DNA of 64,000 nt from Nectonema munidae. Lineage: Eukaryota > Nematomorpha > Nectonematoida > Nectonematidae. Made by a program: the position numbers and the translations under genes. Below, one piece after another: positions 22,301-34,745 of the stretch (position 1 is its first letter; each line of letters starts with the position of its first letter). Location: assembly GCA_030549495.1 (NCBI GenBank), contig JAUIRK010000312.1:62001-126000 (forward strand). Reading direction: 5' to 3'. A model generated the notes under the pieces. That model saw nothing but the letters and a program-made list of their open reading frames with translations, searched no databases and was not told the origin of the DNA.

Positions 22301-25300
22301 TTATGATTCGTTACAGGCAATTATGATAGGCTTATTGAAAACACCCAACAGCATTTTCTCCATATTTCGTTTACCGTTTAGTTTCGTGTACTTTTTAGAT
22401 CTAATAACCCTAAACATGTGAGTTTAACCTACTTCAAAATTTTTCATCTCCTCTCTTACTTTGGAAGCCTACTGTATATTTGGCAGAATGGAGATCAAAA
22501 AATGAAAATGTCAAAATAAAATAATTCATAAAATTAATAAAAGAAGCTTACCGATTGAAAAAGATTCAACTTCTTTAAAAGAAAAATGATCTCTGAATTT
22601 GTTCGAAACATAGGAAAACTCCAAAAGAGAAAAAAAGTTGAGCTCATTTTCTTTAACATTCATGAGGTAGGAGCAAGAAAAAGGATGACAAGATTGTTTT
22701 CCACTCTTTTTGTTCACTATCGGAAGCGTAATTTCGGTGTTGACTTTAAACGACACATGACATACTAAAAAAGAGAAAAAAGTCTCTACTTTTTTATTTC
22801 GTTTAGTAAATTATAGATTATGGAAATATTAATGCACTACACATCTTAACACTAGAACATATGTGATCACTATAATTTAAGTCATTTTAAAATCATCGGT
22901 CTTTTAATTCCATTGTTTTACAAGATTCAATGCTAACACCTTCAGAGTTACAATAATATTTTTATACAACAATTGCCTTCGTGATTTTTTTTCATAAATT
23001 TTATATCAAATTTTTATCATCCATTTTCAAAATAATTGATTATAAAATCTTCTCTTTGGTATCTTATTTATTTTTCCAATAATATTCAAATCAATTCTTC
23101 ATTATGTGTTAATTGAAGCATTGGGGCGTTTTTGATAAAACTATAAGAAAACTGAAAAGCAACACATTCAAGAACAATAAAGGTGAAAAAAGCTTTATGA
23201 GTATTTTCATTGAAAAGTAGTAGAACACAAATGTAGCGCCTGTTTTTATTATTTCAATCATAATGCCTCGAATTTTTAAATGTCTATAAATAGTCAAAAC
23301 AAAATTGTTTCGCACCTCTTCTAAAATTTTCATTGTGTAGGTCCAGTTTTAACAAACCCGAGTTTTTCTGAAGAATTTTTTTAAGAAAGTGATACAACAT
23401 GAAAAAAACATTTCAAATTTGTAAATCATTTCATTTAATTGATAAACCCGTTAAGAACAGGGTTAATCGGAAGACATTATAGAATTTCTATTAATTTCAC
23501 TTAAAAACTGGACATGGTCTGCTGTCCATCAATGCTATCAAACAGGTAGAGTTGTTGGATCAAAACTTTACCATAAATATTTATGAAAAACAAAATATAC
23601 ACTTTATTTTATATTCAAGTTTTTTCCAAATTTTATTAAACTTAAATTTTTTATTTCCGAAGTTTGATAGCTTTTTCAATATAAATCCTATTCGTTTTGC
23701 TCCACATATGTGAACAAAATTTGAAAAACTTGGATCAAGTTCTACACAATGATAGAATAGACATCAAACTGAAAGCGTACATTATCCTTTAAGCGAAATT
23801 CAATATGATTTTTTTGACATTTAGTAAATCCAATAAAATAAAAATTTTTTTTTAACTTTTTTTACTTTTTATCTTAAATGAAAACAATCTTTTAAATGCG
23901 GGTAAAAAGATAAAGACTTGGGTTAAATAAATTGATGAGAAAAAGACAAGTTTTATTATTGGTGGATTTTTCTCGACTCGGTAGAATTGTTAACCTTGAA
24001 ATTGTTAATCTTGAACGCTTTAAATCACATGTACGAGTTCATTAAATAACTAAGTTAAAATGTCTACCTTCTTTGTATAAAATTGAGAAGCCAAAAGAAG
24101 CGTGGCTGAAAGGATCATTGTGTGAGTCTAGTTTAAGTATGGCCGATTTACAATCATTCATGGATAACAAGAATGAACCTTAAAAAGTATTACATAAATA
24201 TAAAATTACAAAATGGTTATAAAACACATTGTAGAAGTAATTAAAAAAAGAGAGCATAAAACTTTCTTATTAAGACTTCAGAATTTTGTTTAATTCCTTC
24301 TCGTTGCAAATTGTTTCTTTTTAGACGTGATAAAAACACTAATCATCAAAAAATGTAAAGCATATATTGAATCATAAATGCACGTTAGAGAAAGGGGAAG
24401 AGCTGCGTAGAACTAATCTCAATTCAATAAGGAAAGGAGAGCAACTTATATTAGAAGATAAAAAATTTGGATATCAAAAAAAGTCAGAATTTTCTTTCCA
24501 CTATTGCGAAGTGACTAAAATACCTTTATTCTTTTCCAGATTGCATGGCTGAACATTGATTTAGTGCCGTAAATAAAATGTCATAGTGGTGATGTTGGAA
24601 TTAAGTTCAGTATTACCAAAGAAAACATTTAAATTTGTAAGATAAGTACTAAACTTAAGGGTCAAATTAGAAGTCTAGAGCACTCTTTCATTCAAAAAGA
24701 AAATGTATTTTATAATTAAGGAGCCGTTTCTTTGAAATAATGTCGTCGAAGGGGCAGTTCTTTGAAAAATGTCTTCAAAGGGGAGAGCGAGCTATTTTCA
24801 ACACATGGTAATCCAGATGTGGAAACACAAAGTAAAAAAAAACAAGCGAACGATTAATTAAAATAAGAACCCTCAAAACGTATGCACTGATATAGCAAAT
24901 AGAACTCATCTTCAAGAGGATGACTTCTAGCTAAATTTTTAAATTTGTTAGACATTACTTGTTAATCAGGTTTGGGAGTTGGGACGTCTTTAATATTACC
25001 ACAGAGTATGCGTAAAAAATATCAGTAAGTTCCCAGGGTATAAATTAGTTGAGAACTATTTTTATCAAGAAATAAAGTAAGATTGTTTTTAAATAGTTCT
25101 GCTATATTTTGAAATGAATGTCATTTGTAAGATTGTTAAGATAATTTAAATTTAATTAAAGATTATAGTCCGTTAACATATGTATAGTGAAAGATTGTTG
25201 GAAATATAGATGACAAAAAGTAAACCTTTTACCAATTCCAACTCCTGTCCCTTTAAAATCAAGCTTTGTTTTTCAGACTTTATCTCAGGAATTTTTTAAA

Positions 25301-26001
25301 AACCGTGACGACCATCAAAAATTGAACTAATTCCCCAAAATTTATTAAATAATACACAAAACATTTATTGTCTGAAAAAATTGTGTCTTGAAATTATTTT
25401 TGTTACTAAAAAAAGCTTTTGAAAAAAATTAGCGATTCAATGGAACTTCATGGCTCTTTTCTTTTGCGTAAACCAACAATAACTTTCAAATATTTCTTTT
25501 GCTGACTTCATACATTTCTTACTCCCATACAAATATCTGTTCATATACAAAATACTTCCCTAATTAATTGCAATATTATTTTACTTGGACATCTTTTATC
25601 ATAAAAAAGTATTTCTCCAATAAATCAAATGTCAAAAAAAAATTTCATTCTCCATTGTACAGCATGAAAATGTAGTCAATCTCAAAAATCCCCCCCCCCC
25701 CCCCCACTTAAAAATTGGACACTTTAGTGATGTGACAAATTTTTAAAAATTCAAGAACAAAAGCGAAAATAATTTTTATGATATAATTTTTTATCTATCA
25801 TGACTGTTACGCGAATTGTAGCGTAGTTATGAATTTATTAAACAAAAAAAGAAAATGCAGAAATCTTGGATGACGTTTCCAGGTTTCTTCTGGCTCTTTG
25901 TCTAGCCTTACTTTAGAAACATTGCTTCCAAGAAGTTTTTCCCATGTATATTGCTTGAAACTGTCAGGTGGTAAATCGTCTCTTTTAGAGACGTTTAAAA
26001 A
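22301..26001. other. AT-rich DNA without recognised gene
   Basis: No signature-bearing frame occurs on either strand. A 16-base C run lies at about 25,690. Frames at 22,526-22,768 overlap on opposite strands and neither is convincing. Confidence 0.5.
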
Positions 26002-26372
26002 CGTTATGAGAATCTGTTGTTAAAGTCCTTGGAGGGAAAAAAGCTTACTAGAAAGATGGATGAAGAGGGAAAGTGAGTTAGAAAGAATGCAGAAAATGAG
26101 TCAAAAACAAACCCAAAAAATGCATTAGAAGAAACATAAAATTGTGTTGATTCACTGAAGAAAAAATACGAAAAAGAGCATCTAGAATTCTTTTTCTTTT
26201 TGATATCTCATGGAAAGAGGATTATGTTACCTAAACAAAACCTCGTCAATGATGGTTCATTTTTATTTACTTACATACAAGTAAGCATACATTACTCTAC
26301 CTAAAACATTTTGTAGAATGTATCGAATGAAAAAATCTATTGATTATTTTGTGCTACTTGTAATCATTCCTC
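26002..26372 (-). repeat. Inverted repeat, right arm (about 371 bp)
   Basis: This is the near-identical reverse complement of 14,549-14,917, about 11 kb away. Outside the block the flanks do not align on either side: a TGTGTGTG run follows on the right and TTAGAGACGTTTAAAAA precedes on the left. It has no coding content. Confidence 0.9.
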
Positions 26373-27808
26373 TGTGTGTGTATATAGATGTGTGGTATGG
26401 ATACGATGTAAAGTTGCAAGGTTTTATTGTAAAAAGAAGTGTGGCTTAGATCGGATAAAAGTATAGCATTGTGATGGTGTAAATTAGCATGATATAAATA
26501 AAATAGATTTAACATTTATTTGCATAAAATATAATAAAAACAATTAAGATAGAATCAACATATATTATGTTACAATGACTAAATCTAATTTTTCAAGGTT
26601 GCACTATAGACGAGATTCAAATTTATATAAATATAATTCAGTGAAACTTTTTTAAATTTTACTTAAAAACTTACTCAAAAGAAGAAAACTAAACGGCCTT
26701 CAAACTGAGGATACAAAGCTACCTAATGTAGCTTTTAGCCATACGTTGAAGCCTTTTAGTGGAGACAGTAGTGCAACCGGTGCGAAAGCGCAATGAAACT
26801 CATCCAATGCATTCAATGATCAGAAGCGCTTTCAAGTCTTCTTATTCCAGATCTTCGTGCTCACCTACTGATCAAGTTGCTGGCAGTCACGGAATAAATT
26901 TGGTGGGATTACAATCGGTGGTTGGAGAATTGATTCTTATGCTTTTACACTTTGTAAAATCAATCCTCTCTATTTTTCGGCATATTTACTTTTAAGATTG
27001 ATCATCATTTTACATATTTAATTGATTACAATTTGTCTGAAACCTAGATTTATTGAACAAGAAAGCGCATCCTTTTGAAAGAAATTGGTTAAGAATGAAG
27101 TTGACGATCAATATTCTGGCATTGATTTTGTTTCCAAAAACTAAAGTTTTTCGAAGAAAAAATATGAAAAATTATTATTAGTGAAAAGTTTAGTCTAAAA
27201 TTTTATAATAAAAACTTTTAAACAAAATAAGAGTTTATAAGTTAAATTAAAAATTTTCACAATGCAACAAAATTAAAAAAAAATTGTTTATTAAATTTTT
27301 CAAATGTTTTTTTGATCAATTTTTTCTCCTGATTTCAAAAATGTCGTTATTTTTTGGTATCATCGATATTTCTAATTCATAATATTTTTCATACATTTGA
27401 AATCGGTATATTTTTTAATACTATACTTACTTTTAATTTTTTATTTAGTTTATCAATTTTTTGTTATACTGGAAAAAACAGGTAGTACACAAATTTATTA
27501 AATGATCAAAACTGTGGATTGCATATGAACTATATTTTGGAATGCCTATATGGGTGACCAAGTAAAATCATGGGATCCACATGTAGTATGTATCGTTCAA
27601 CCTTAGAAGGATAGTTGAGAGGAACAAGAAAAGCAATGTCTTTTGGAATTCTAAGAATATGGAGAGAACCTAAAATCATCAAGATTGCTACTTCTGTATG
27701 ATTGATATATCCAAGTTTAGAAAAGTAAGTTGAAAAAGCGCTCCAGCACCAAGACATACCATCATCAAGAGCACCTGTTTTACATGATAGCAGTTTAACT
27801 TTTTCAAG
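26373..27808. other. Unassigned DNA with one GC-richer short frame
   Basis: A 78-codon plus-strand frame at 26,759-26,995 is visibly less AT-rich and less repetitive than its surroundings. It follows a TTTTAG that could act as a splice acceptor, so a host exon is possible, but I do not recognise the protein. The phrase TAGCCATA-GT-GAAGCCTT just upstream (about 26,737) also occurs near 30,867, which points instead to a dispersed repeat. A 75-codon minus-strand frame at 27,530-27,757 is not recognised. Confidence 0.3.
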
Positions 27809-28940
27809 ATGAAAAATGTATATGACTTATCTGACACTTTATCAAACAGAACCGAAGAGACGGAGCATAATTTTGAACGTGGATTCATTTCAGAACCTCA
27901 CTTTCAAAATCAAAACGAACTGGATTATTTAATCATGGATTTGAGACTTACTAAGTCAGGAGCTGAACTTCTTTCTTCAAGACTTAAAGAATGGAATTTA
28001 CTAAGTGAAAACTGCAGAATATCTGTTTACCGAAAAAAACATGAAACATTTGAAATGTTTTATTACGTATGTAATAATCTTTGTTATTGTGAAGATGTGA
28101 TTGGATTGTTCAATTCAATTGGACACAAACATAATTCTAAAGAATGACGTTTGTTCATAGATAGCTCATTTAGGAGTTTTAAAACATGCATATTCCGTTC
28201 AGAAAAAAGAAAATTATGATAAAGTTAGAAAAGTCCTTGAAAGTATAAAATACTCTCAATTTCAACGGAAGGTTTGTGGAGATTTTAAAATCTTTGCTTG
28301 GATAGCAAGGAGGTTACACAAAACATTTCTGTGAGCTGAGAGTGATCATTATAATAAAGTTGGTTCAACACTGCGAGAAGGACTTCAGCCAGGAATGTTT
28401 AATGTCGCAGACAAACTTTGGTAGATTCTAGAAAAGTTCTATTGCCTCCACTTCATATAAAGTTGGGTTTGGTTAACCAGTTTGTAAAGGCTCTTGATTG
28501 TGAAAGTAAAACATTACAAGAAATTCCAAAGCTTCTAAAATTAAAAATGACGTATTGATTGGACTCGATATAAATGCAATGTTAAAATCAAAAATAGAAG
28601 TAATGACAAAAATTGAAAAAGAAGCATGGTGGGCATTTCGTGATGTAGTCCATGGATTTCTCAGAAATAAAAAAGATCTCAAATACAAAGGATTTGTATC
28701 AAACCTCATTCATACATTCCATAAGCTAGGCTGTCCTTGAAGATTTATTTTTTGGACTCACACTTGAATTTTTTCCTGAAAATTTAAGTGATGTCAGCGA
28801 TGAGCATGGCGAAAGATTTCATCAGGACAAAGAAGGTATCAAGGATGCTGGAACACGCCTATGATGGGAGATTACATATGGTCTCTAGTAAGAAATAATA
28901 AGAATATTTAGTTGAAAAAATCTTGAACTTCTTATAAAAT
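27809..28940 (+). pseudogene. Second orphan repetitive-family protein, degraded
   Basis: The plus strand carries in order: an ELDYLIMDLRLTKSGAELL block, LLSSRLKEWNLL, a WRLFIDSS-like block after a frame change near 28,147, LPPLHIKLGLVNQFVKAL near 28,445-28,490, EKEAWWAFRDVVHGFLRN at about 28,615-28,670, and EHGERFHQDKEG near 28,802-28,838. This order matches an uncharacterised multi-copy family I know from aphids, Hydra, crustaceans and other invertebrates. Several frame shifts, internal deletions and stops make it a pseudogene. The family has no established function. Its high copy number suggests a mobile or domesticated-mobile origin, which is inference. Confidence 0.75.
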
Positions 28941-29349
28941 TTTTGAGGTTATGATAAAGAAAATAGTATATAATTAGAATTCATTTTGAAATGAAAGCAA
29001 ATCTTAAAAAGACATTTAAAGGGATACGCGTGGTTGATGCTGCTCAAAGAGTTTCTTTATATCTGGTTGCATTGAAGATAATGCTAGTCGTAAAGCACCT
29101 TTTTTACGATGTCAAGTCTATTGCGAACTTTTAATAATAAAAACCGTTATGAGATGGTTTTCTTCATGGACCACCAAAATATCATCGTGGACCCCAATTT
29201 ATAATATTTGCCCTGTGAATCCCCTGAATTATTATATGAACCCCTAGAGCTCATGTGAACCCCGGCTGAGAAATTCTGGTATAAAAGGTCCAAAAATAAA
29301 GCTAGCATAAAGTAATATATTTAAAAAAAGGAAGAATAATCGTCTAAAA
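28941..29349. other. Unassigned DNA with hAT-like subterminal sequence
   Basis: At 29,160-29,275 a run of CATGGACCACC, CGTGGACCCC, GTGAATCCCC, TGAACCCC and GTGAACCCCGGCTGAGAAATTCTG resembles the right subterminal region of hAT MITEs with GGACCCC repeats. A matching left end was not found. Confidence 0.35.
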
Positions 29350-29450
29350 CTCGACAGATGGTAAGGATAATCACGATAGAGAATCGAACCTAGACCATCT
29401 TCTGGATTGAGAGCCTAAGCTCCCACCACTAGGCAATCTGCCCACAAAGA
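29350..29450 (-). repeat. tRNA-derived SINE, family B copy 1
   Basis: On the minus strand the segment reads GGGCAGATTGCCTAGTGGT (A-box region) and then GGTTCGATTC (B box), with spacing like a tRNA gene. The flanking ATGGTAAGGATAATCACGAT on the plus strand recurs in the copy at 60,825-60,925. No clean tRNA cloverleaf is visible, so this is a SINE head and not a functional tRNA gene. Confidence 0.65.
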
Positions 29451-31427
29451 TCCTTTCTAAATATAATGTGTCTTTAAATAAAACTTACTTTATCTTGTAG
29501 TACTTATTAAAACGTTCACTAAACTGATGAAATTTTTTTTTAATTTTTTTCTTTTGAAATCGAACCCAAAATTTCCCAAAAAATTTCTTAATTTTGGAAA
29601 TTCAAAATATATTTTTTCATCCTAAAATATTTCACGAGATTAAAAGTAAAAATATGATAGCGTTTTTAAAATTCAAGGATTTCAAAAGATAAATTACAAT
29701 GTAAATTTATAAATTTCAAGAAAAATTAATTTATTGAAGTAAAAATTTTGAAAATACCAGATTTAGAAAAATCAAAAGAAAAATGTTATAAAATTTAATT
29801 TATTTTTATATGTTTTAAACTATCAATTGAGATAACTTTTATGAGATTTCAGTGAATTTTTTACTATAAGTCTATCCTTTTTATTTGAAAAAGAAGCTAA
29901 AGTAAAAATAGAAATATTAGAAATAGATAAACTATAAGGTCGGTGACATCCTTATCATCTGTCTAGGTATGGAGGAAAATTTTTTCATTGGATGCGATAC
30001 AGAAAACTAAAAAATCAGGTTTTGAGATAAAAATTTAAAGATCACATCATACGAAGAATGGCATAACAAACGAACATGGTAAATATGTTGATTACTTTTA
30101 AATAATTATAAATCTTAAATATATAAGTCAAAAAAATGTTACTTTTGGTTTCGTTGAGTATAAGTGGAATCTGGTTTCCCTTTTCGTAAACCATCAAAAA
30201 ACTGCCATTATTTGCAACAAAGTTTTTGAACCAAAGCAAAAAAGGCTGCGGCTTTTTCCCACAAATAAATCGGTATGTGCAGCTCGGAAATTGCGCCAAA
30301 AATTTCTTATCAACCTTGGTATTGATCCAAACATTCGATGAAGCATTTATATATTTATTACAAAAGGTGGTTTCTGAAAAAAAAGAAGAAGCTAATATAC
30401 ATCTTTATTATTCACTTCTCTTAGGTTATTAATAACGCGTAATCCAGTGTTCTCTTTTCTTCAAGTGGTGGATAAACGCTTTACACTTGATATTGGCTGA
30501 AAAAGGCTCAGGAGAGCCGAAATATCCCATTGAATAAAGTTCTGTCGTCTTTATATAATTACGACTTTATTATTATTTCAAACTAAAGATGGCTGACCTT
30601 CGGAATTGTCCTTCTTATATAACAGGGGTACATCCATGGGAGACGCCCCCCCCCCTCCCCCCCATGCGACTTTAAGGGGCTCTAAAAGGCCTTTAGTAAT
30701 CAACACCCACACAACACTCAAACCCATTCACTTATGGTTAAAGACATGCAAAATAGTTAACTTACTTACCTTGTGGGGAAACCGTTTAGCAGAAGCTTGG
30801 ATCTAACTCATTCACATGTATTATATATCATATTATTATTATTATAAATAGATATATATTATTTCTAGCCATATGTAGAAGCCTTCAAAAAGCCAGCAGT
30901 ACCTTATGGTGGATTTTTGCGGATTGGCTGAAATCACACTGGTTTATCGCTGCTGCTGCGAAAGTGTAACAAAATTCTACACTTTTCCCTGAGAGTACTT
31001 GCTTTTATGGTAATACTCTCTCAGTTTAAACAATGCCTTGTTTTGAACTGATAGATTATACCCATATAAAGATAGTATGATCTAGGGGCTAACAACAAGA
31101 ACAACATCAACAAAAGGCCTTTAGCTCCACCAATGATTGTGAATTTTCTCAAGTTTATATCTTTTTTATATTAAAGATTTTTTTGGCTTGTGAGTGATAC
31201 ACTTTCCATACTACTTTTCTTGTTCAACGATTAAGTCTTGGAGACAAATTCATTTATATTAAATTTTAAAAATTATAAAAACAAAGTCCCAATAATTTTG
31301 ATGATGTGCGCCTCTGATATGCAATAAACGCTCTCAGATACGACGGGTCATCCAGCCGCATTTAGAAAGTTGTATTTATCAAATCACTAATTCAAAAATT
31401 CTACTTTTCATAATGTCATGACAGTAT
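29451..31427. other. AT-rich DNA with decayed MITE ends
   Basis: A left-end-like sequence CAGGGGTACATCCATGGG followed by C runs lies at about 30,623-30,662. A right-end-like sequence GATGATGTGCGCCTCTGATA lies at about 31,299-31,318. These could be the two ends of one decayed element of the CAGGGGCGCACATCC family, but the match between them is imperfect and no target duplication is visible. No gene is recognised. Confidence 0.35.
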
Positions 31428-31759
31428 GGTGCCTGGTCAAAATGTCCGAAACCGAAACATCCGAAAACGAAAAAGTCCGAAACCAAAAGGTCCGAAAATT
31501 AGATTAACAGTATCTGAACCCTAAAAAACATTTTTCTTCATTTTAGATTTAAATGAAAAATGAAATATAATCAAGCGTGTTGAAATTATGCAAAGCTCTA
31601 GTTCGCGATCAGATAGATAAGTTCGACATGAAATACTTGAAAACATAAGAAATCAAACAGGCATGAAGGATTAAACTAAAAAATTTCGTTTTGTGAGGTT
31701 ATGATTTCTAGAGGTTTTTGTTTCGGACGTTTTTGTTTCGGACGTTTTGACTATGAACC
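31428..31759. mobile_element. Foldback/Mutator-like MITE (332 bp), perfect 9-bp TSD
   Basis: The element starts GGTGCCTGGTCAAAATG and ends, in reverse complement, AGGTTCATAGTCAAAACG. Each end carries a short array of GTCCGAAAC-type motifs spaced 14-17 bp and facing inward. The flanks are a perfect 9-bp direct repeat, TGACAGTAT, at 31,419-31,427 and 31,760-31,768. The interior is non-coding. The plan of array ends with a 9-bp duplication matches the elements at 19,702-20,489 and 36,414-38,209, although the repeat units differ. Confidence 0.85.
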
Positions 31760-31917
31760 TGACAGTATTATAACTTGTTTATTTTTTTTTATCAATAAAA
31801 CATAATTTGATTAAATAAGCATGAAATTAACATAAAAAGCAATCATTTAAAAATTTAAAAGCAATAAATAAAGTTTATTTCTTGTTTTTGTTTTAAAATT
31901 CAATTGCGTATCTATAA

Positions 31918-32319
31918 CAATGGTTCTCAGCTTTTGTTTTTAACAAAATCCCAAATTCTAGTTAGGGGTCGTTCACAATTGACGTCAACTAAAAGTGGGG
32001 GGGGGGGGGGTATCCAAAGTTGACATAAGTCGATTTTGTTAAGTGATGATATATCTAAAAGTTGACATGAGGGGGGGGGGGGGGTTGAAATTTATCAAAA
32101 ATGGTTGACGTCAATTGTGAACGACCCCTTACACTGAATCCAAATTGCTGCATATATATATATATATCATATCATATTATCCATAAATAATAATAAATCA
32201 AGAAATTTGTGAAATTTTGACTGTTTTTCGAAATTTTTCCTGCAACTTTGCCATTTGGGCTGCAAAACAAGAGGTAGAGGGGCAGATGCACCCCTCAGGG
32301 CTGCGTTTAAGAACCACTC
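31918..32319. mobile_element. hAT MITE carrying a nested Harbinger-type MITE
   Basis: The left end reads CAATGGTTCTCAGC and the right end, in reverse complement, GAGTGGTTCTTAAAC. The flanks ATCTATAA (31,910-31,917) and TTCTATAA (32,320-32,327) form an 8-bp target duplication with one mismatch. Subterminal sequence near 32,265-32,300 (GCAGATGCACCCCTCAGGG) is typical of hAT MITEs. The family is shared with 18,567-18,870. The element is split by the MITE at 31,965-32,128, so it is the older of the two. Confidence 0.75.
31965..32128. mobile_element. PIF/Harbinger-type MITE (164 bp)
   Basis: A perfect 25-bp terminal inverted repeat starts GGGGTCGTTCACAATTG. The flanks are TTA on both sides (31,962-31,964 and 32,129-32,131). 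A 3-bp TTA/TWA duplication with GG-rich ends is the usual PIF/Harbinger signature. Two 14-base G runs lie inside, and an AGTTGACAT-type motif repeats in the interior. It is non-coding. Confidence 0.8.
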
Positions 32320-34639
32320 TTCTATAATGATAAAACAATGAAGTAAAATTATATTAATTGTTCTTGGTTTTGTTTTTAATTTGATTTACATCATAAAAAC
32401 ACACAAATAATTTAAACTTTTGTTTATACCTTTAATTTTTGTTCTTGCTTGATAAGAGATGAGTACACAAATTAGTGCTATTTAATAGAGAAAAATTTTC
32501 TCAAAATAATATTTCAACTTTTTTTAAAATCACAAATTCTTTATCTTTTAATGTTCACAACTCAACTGCCAAGATCAAAAATTTGAGTATATTTTATAAT
32601 TGTTTTTATTTATCTTAAATCTCAATAGACGTTTTCTTGCTTGCAAAACAGCTCAAAATAGGGCAGTGTTTTCTTCGGGGTCAAAATGACACCAAATATT
32701 GCGAACGTAAACCATTTTAAGTCTAATTTGTCTTTTTAATTTCAAAATTATTTTTTAAATTTGTTCTCAGTTATCACAAGCAAGTGATGTTTACATTTTT
32801 TAGCACTCGATTTGAACGTTAAAATACTATTTTTGGACAACACATCTTTACATATTTTTTTTAATAAAATGCTTTTTTTATTTGAGCACATATTAAAAAC
32901 TTTATCTGAATTTTTTTTACTATTTACAGAAAACGTTCAATAAATAGTTACAATTTTTTATAAAGAATATTGGAATTGTAGAAAATAGCAAAAACTTTAA
33001 TTTAGTTTTTTCAGTTCTTTTTACAAAGATTTATGTTTAGGTTAACACAATGTCATTTTTAAAATATATTTGCAAAAACTGAAACTTTTTAATTTTGTTG
33101 GCTCCGGCATTTACGACATTACTTGCAATAAATCAAAATTTAGTATAATCGAATAAAGCGCCTTTTTGTTTTCACAAAATTGGCAAAGTTAACAAAGTAA
33201 AAAATTTCACTTTTTGAAAATATATTTTAAAAATGACATTATCTAACCCTAGCAACCATAAGCCCAAAATATCTTATTCTTAACAGGGTTAGTTTGAAAA
33301 ATATACCCTGATTATTTTGTTATTTCTATCCCTTTTCAAAAATACAATAAATTTTATCAAGCTTTCCTCCAAAAATTTTATTATTTCAAATCAAACAAAC
33401 ATTGAGCAATTATACAAAAGTATCAAATAAAAGCAAACCAAAATCCAGGTAAGAAAGACGTAGTTGAAAGAATGTTCAAAAACACAACTTTGACCTCTTG
33501 TCTCCCAATGTAGAATATTTCGAATCAAGCACGGGGCAAATTTTATTATTATAAAGAAATATCAGCATTTAATACGCTGGAAATCTAGGAATAATGTATC
33601 AATTAAAATGTAAAAGATTGCAATGAATAAAATTTTAACACGGCGTAGCACCTTTTCAGTTTCTGAAGATTATAAGAAAAAATACAAACGGATAAAAAAA
33701 ATTTTTTTTTAAATAAAATTTAAAAAATAAATAAAAAGTGTCCTACTTCTTGAGGTTTTGGAAGTTAAGATTTTAGGGAATTGATGATTTAAAAAGAAAA
33801 AATACGAGTAATTGATTAAATGGAAGATTTAAAAAAATAATGCAAAGAATTTAAAAAAACTGTTTAATCTGAAATTACTTGGGTTAGAAGGAGAGTGAAG
33901 CTTTGACTTTGAGACGACTACAAGGACTCTGATTAATAAGACTAAAAAATAAAATTAAGAAGTTTGTTAAACTAAAAATAAAAATCAGAATATACAAAGA
34001 AATATAAAGTCGTTCAGATACATTAACTGAGGCATCATATTTTAAAGCATAGTAGTAATAAATTACGCTCAAACAGAATATAAGAATACTTCAAAACTTT
34101 GAGTATTGTTATTTATTCAGAGCTGGTTTGCTGAAACTATACATTATGAAAATACACACTATAAAATTTTCTTTTCTAGAAGCAAATTCGATCAACATCG
34201 GAAACAAGAGCTAAGAAGATCATACAAGTAAGGTGATGAGAATTGAGGAGTATAATTAAAACTATTATAAAACAGAAGTGAAAGAAGAAAATCATTTTAT
34301 TAACAATATATCATTTTTAGAGTAATAAAGCAATTTACATGTCAAACATTCAGCCTTGTTGACTTTTCGTTGAAATAGTTCAAAAACTCGAAAACTTTAA
34401 GGGTCGAAAAACTTCACTCACAGGATGCAGTGCTGATTCCTGTTGTTAGAGCAGCTTGAATAAATATTCATATACTCAAAAAATACTCTAGACAATTTTA
34501 TATTATATTTATTGAAACTAGCAATGTACAAAGAAAAGACTTCTTCACAAGCGCACTTTATCGCATGTAATTCATTCAAAACTTTTTTAAGCTTGAAAAA
34601 TTGAATGGAGAGACTTGGAAAAGTATTTAAAATATTATT
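32320..34639. other. AT-rich DNA without recognised gene
   Basis: Long A/T-rich sequence. The 62-codon minus-strand frame at 33,884-34,072 is hydrophobic and low-complexity. I see nothing identifiable. Confidence 0.55.
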
Positions 34640-34745
34640 GGCCTACTTAGTACCAATGTTCCCAAGACGAGGAACTCGACGACTTCACTAAGCTAACAAA
34701 AGTTTGTCTGTGTTTCCTTTGGGAACATTGGACCAAATGGGTTAA
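34640..34745. mobile_element. Degraded piggyBac-type MITE
   Basis: The right end, read inward, is TTAA then CCCATTTGGTCCAATGTTCCC, closely matching the end of the full piggyBac element at 40,672. The left side near 34,650-34,665 carries GTACCAATGTTCCCAA, the matching inverted sequence, but its terminal CCC and TTAA are lost. The left boundary is approximate. Confidence 0.6.

Noticed and set aside
26759..26995. Host exon
   Set aside because: The composition is suggestive, but the upstream phrase recurs near 30.87 kb, the protein is unrecognised, and splice sites cannot be verified, so it is only noted.
29350..29450. Functional tRNA gene
   Set aside because: A- and B-box-like motifs are present, but no clean cloverleaf is visible and a second diverged copy exists with a shared non-tRNA flank, so SINE is the better reading.
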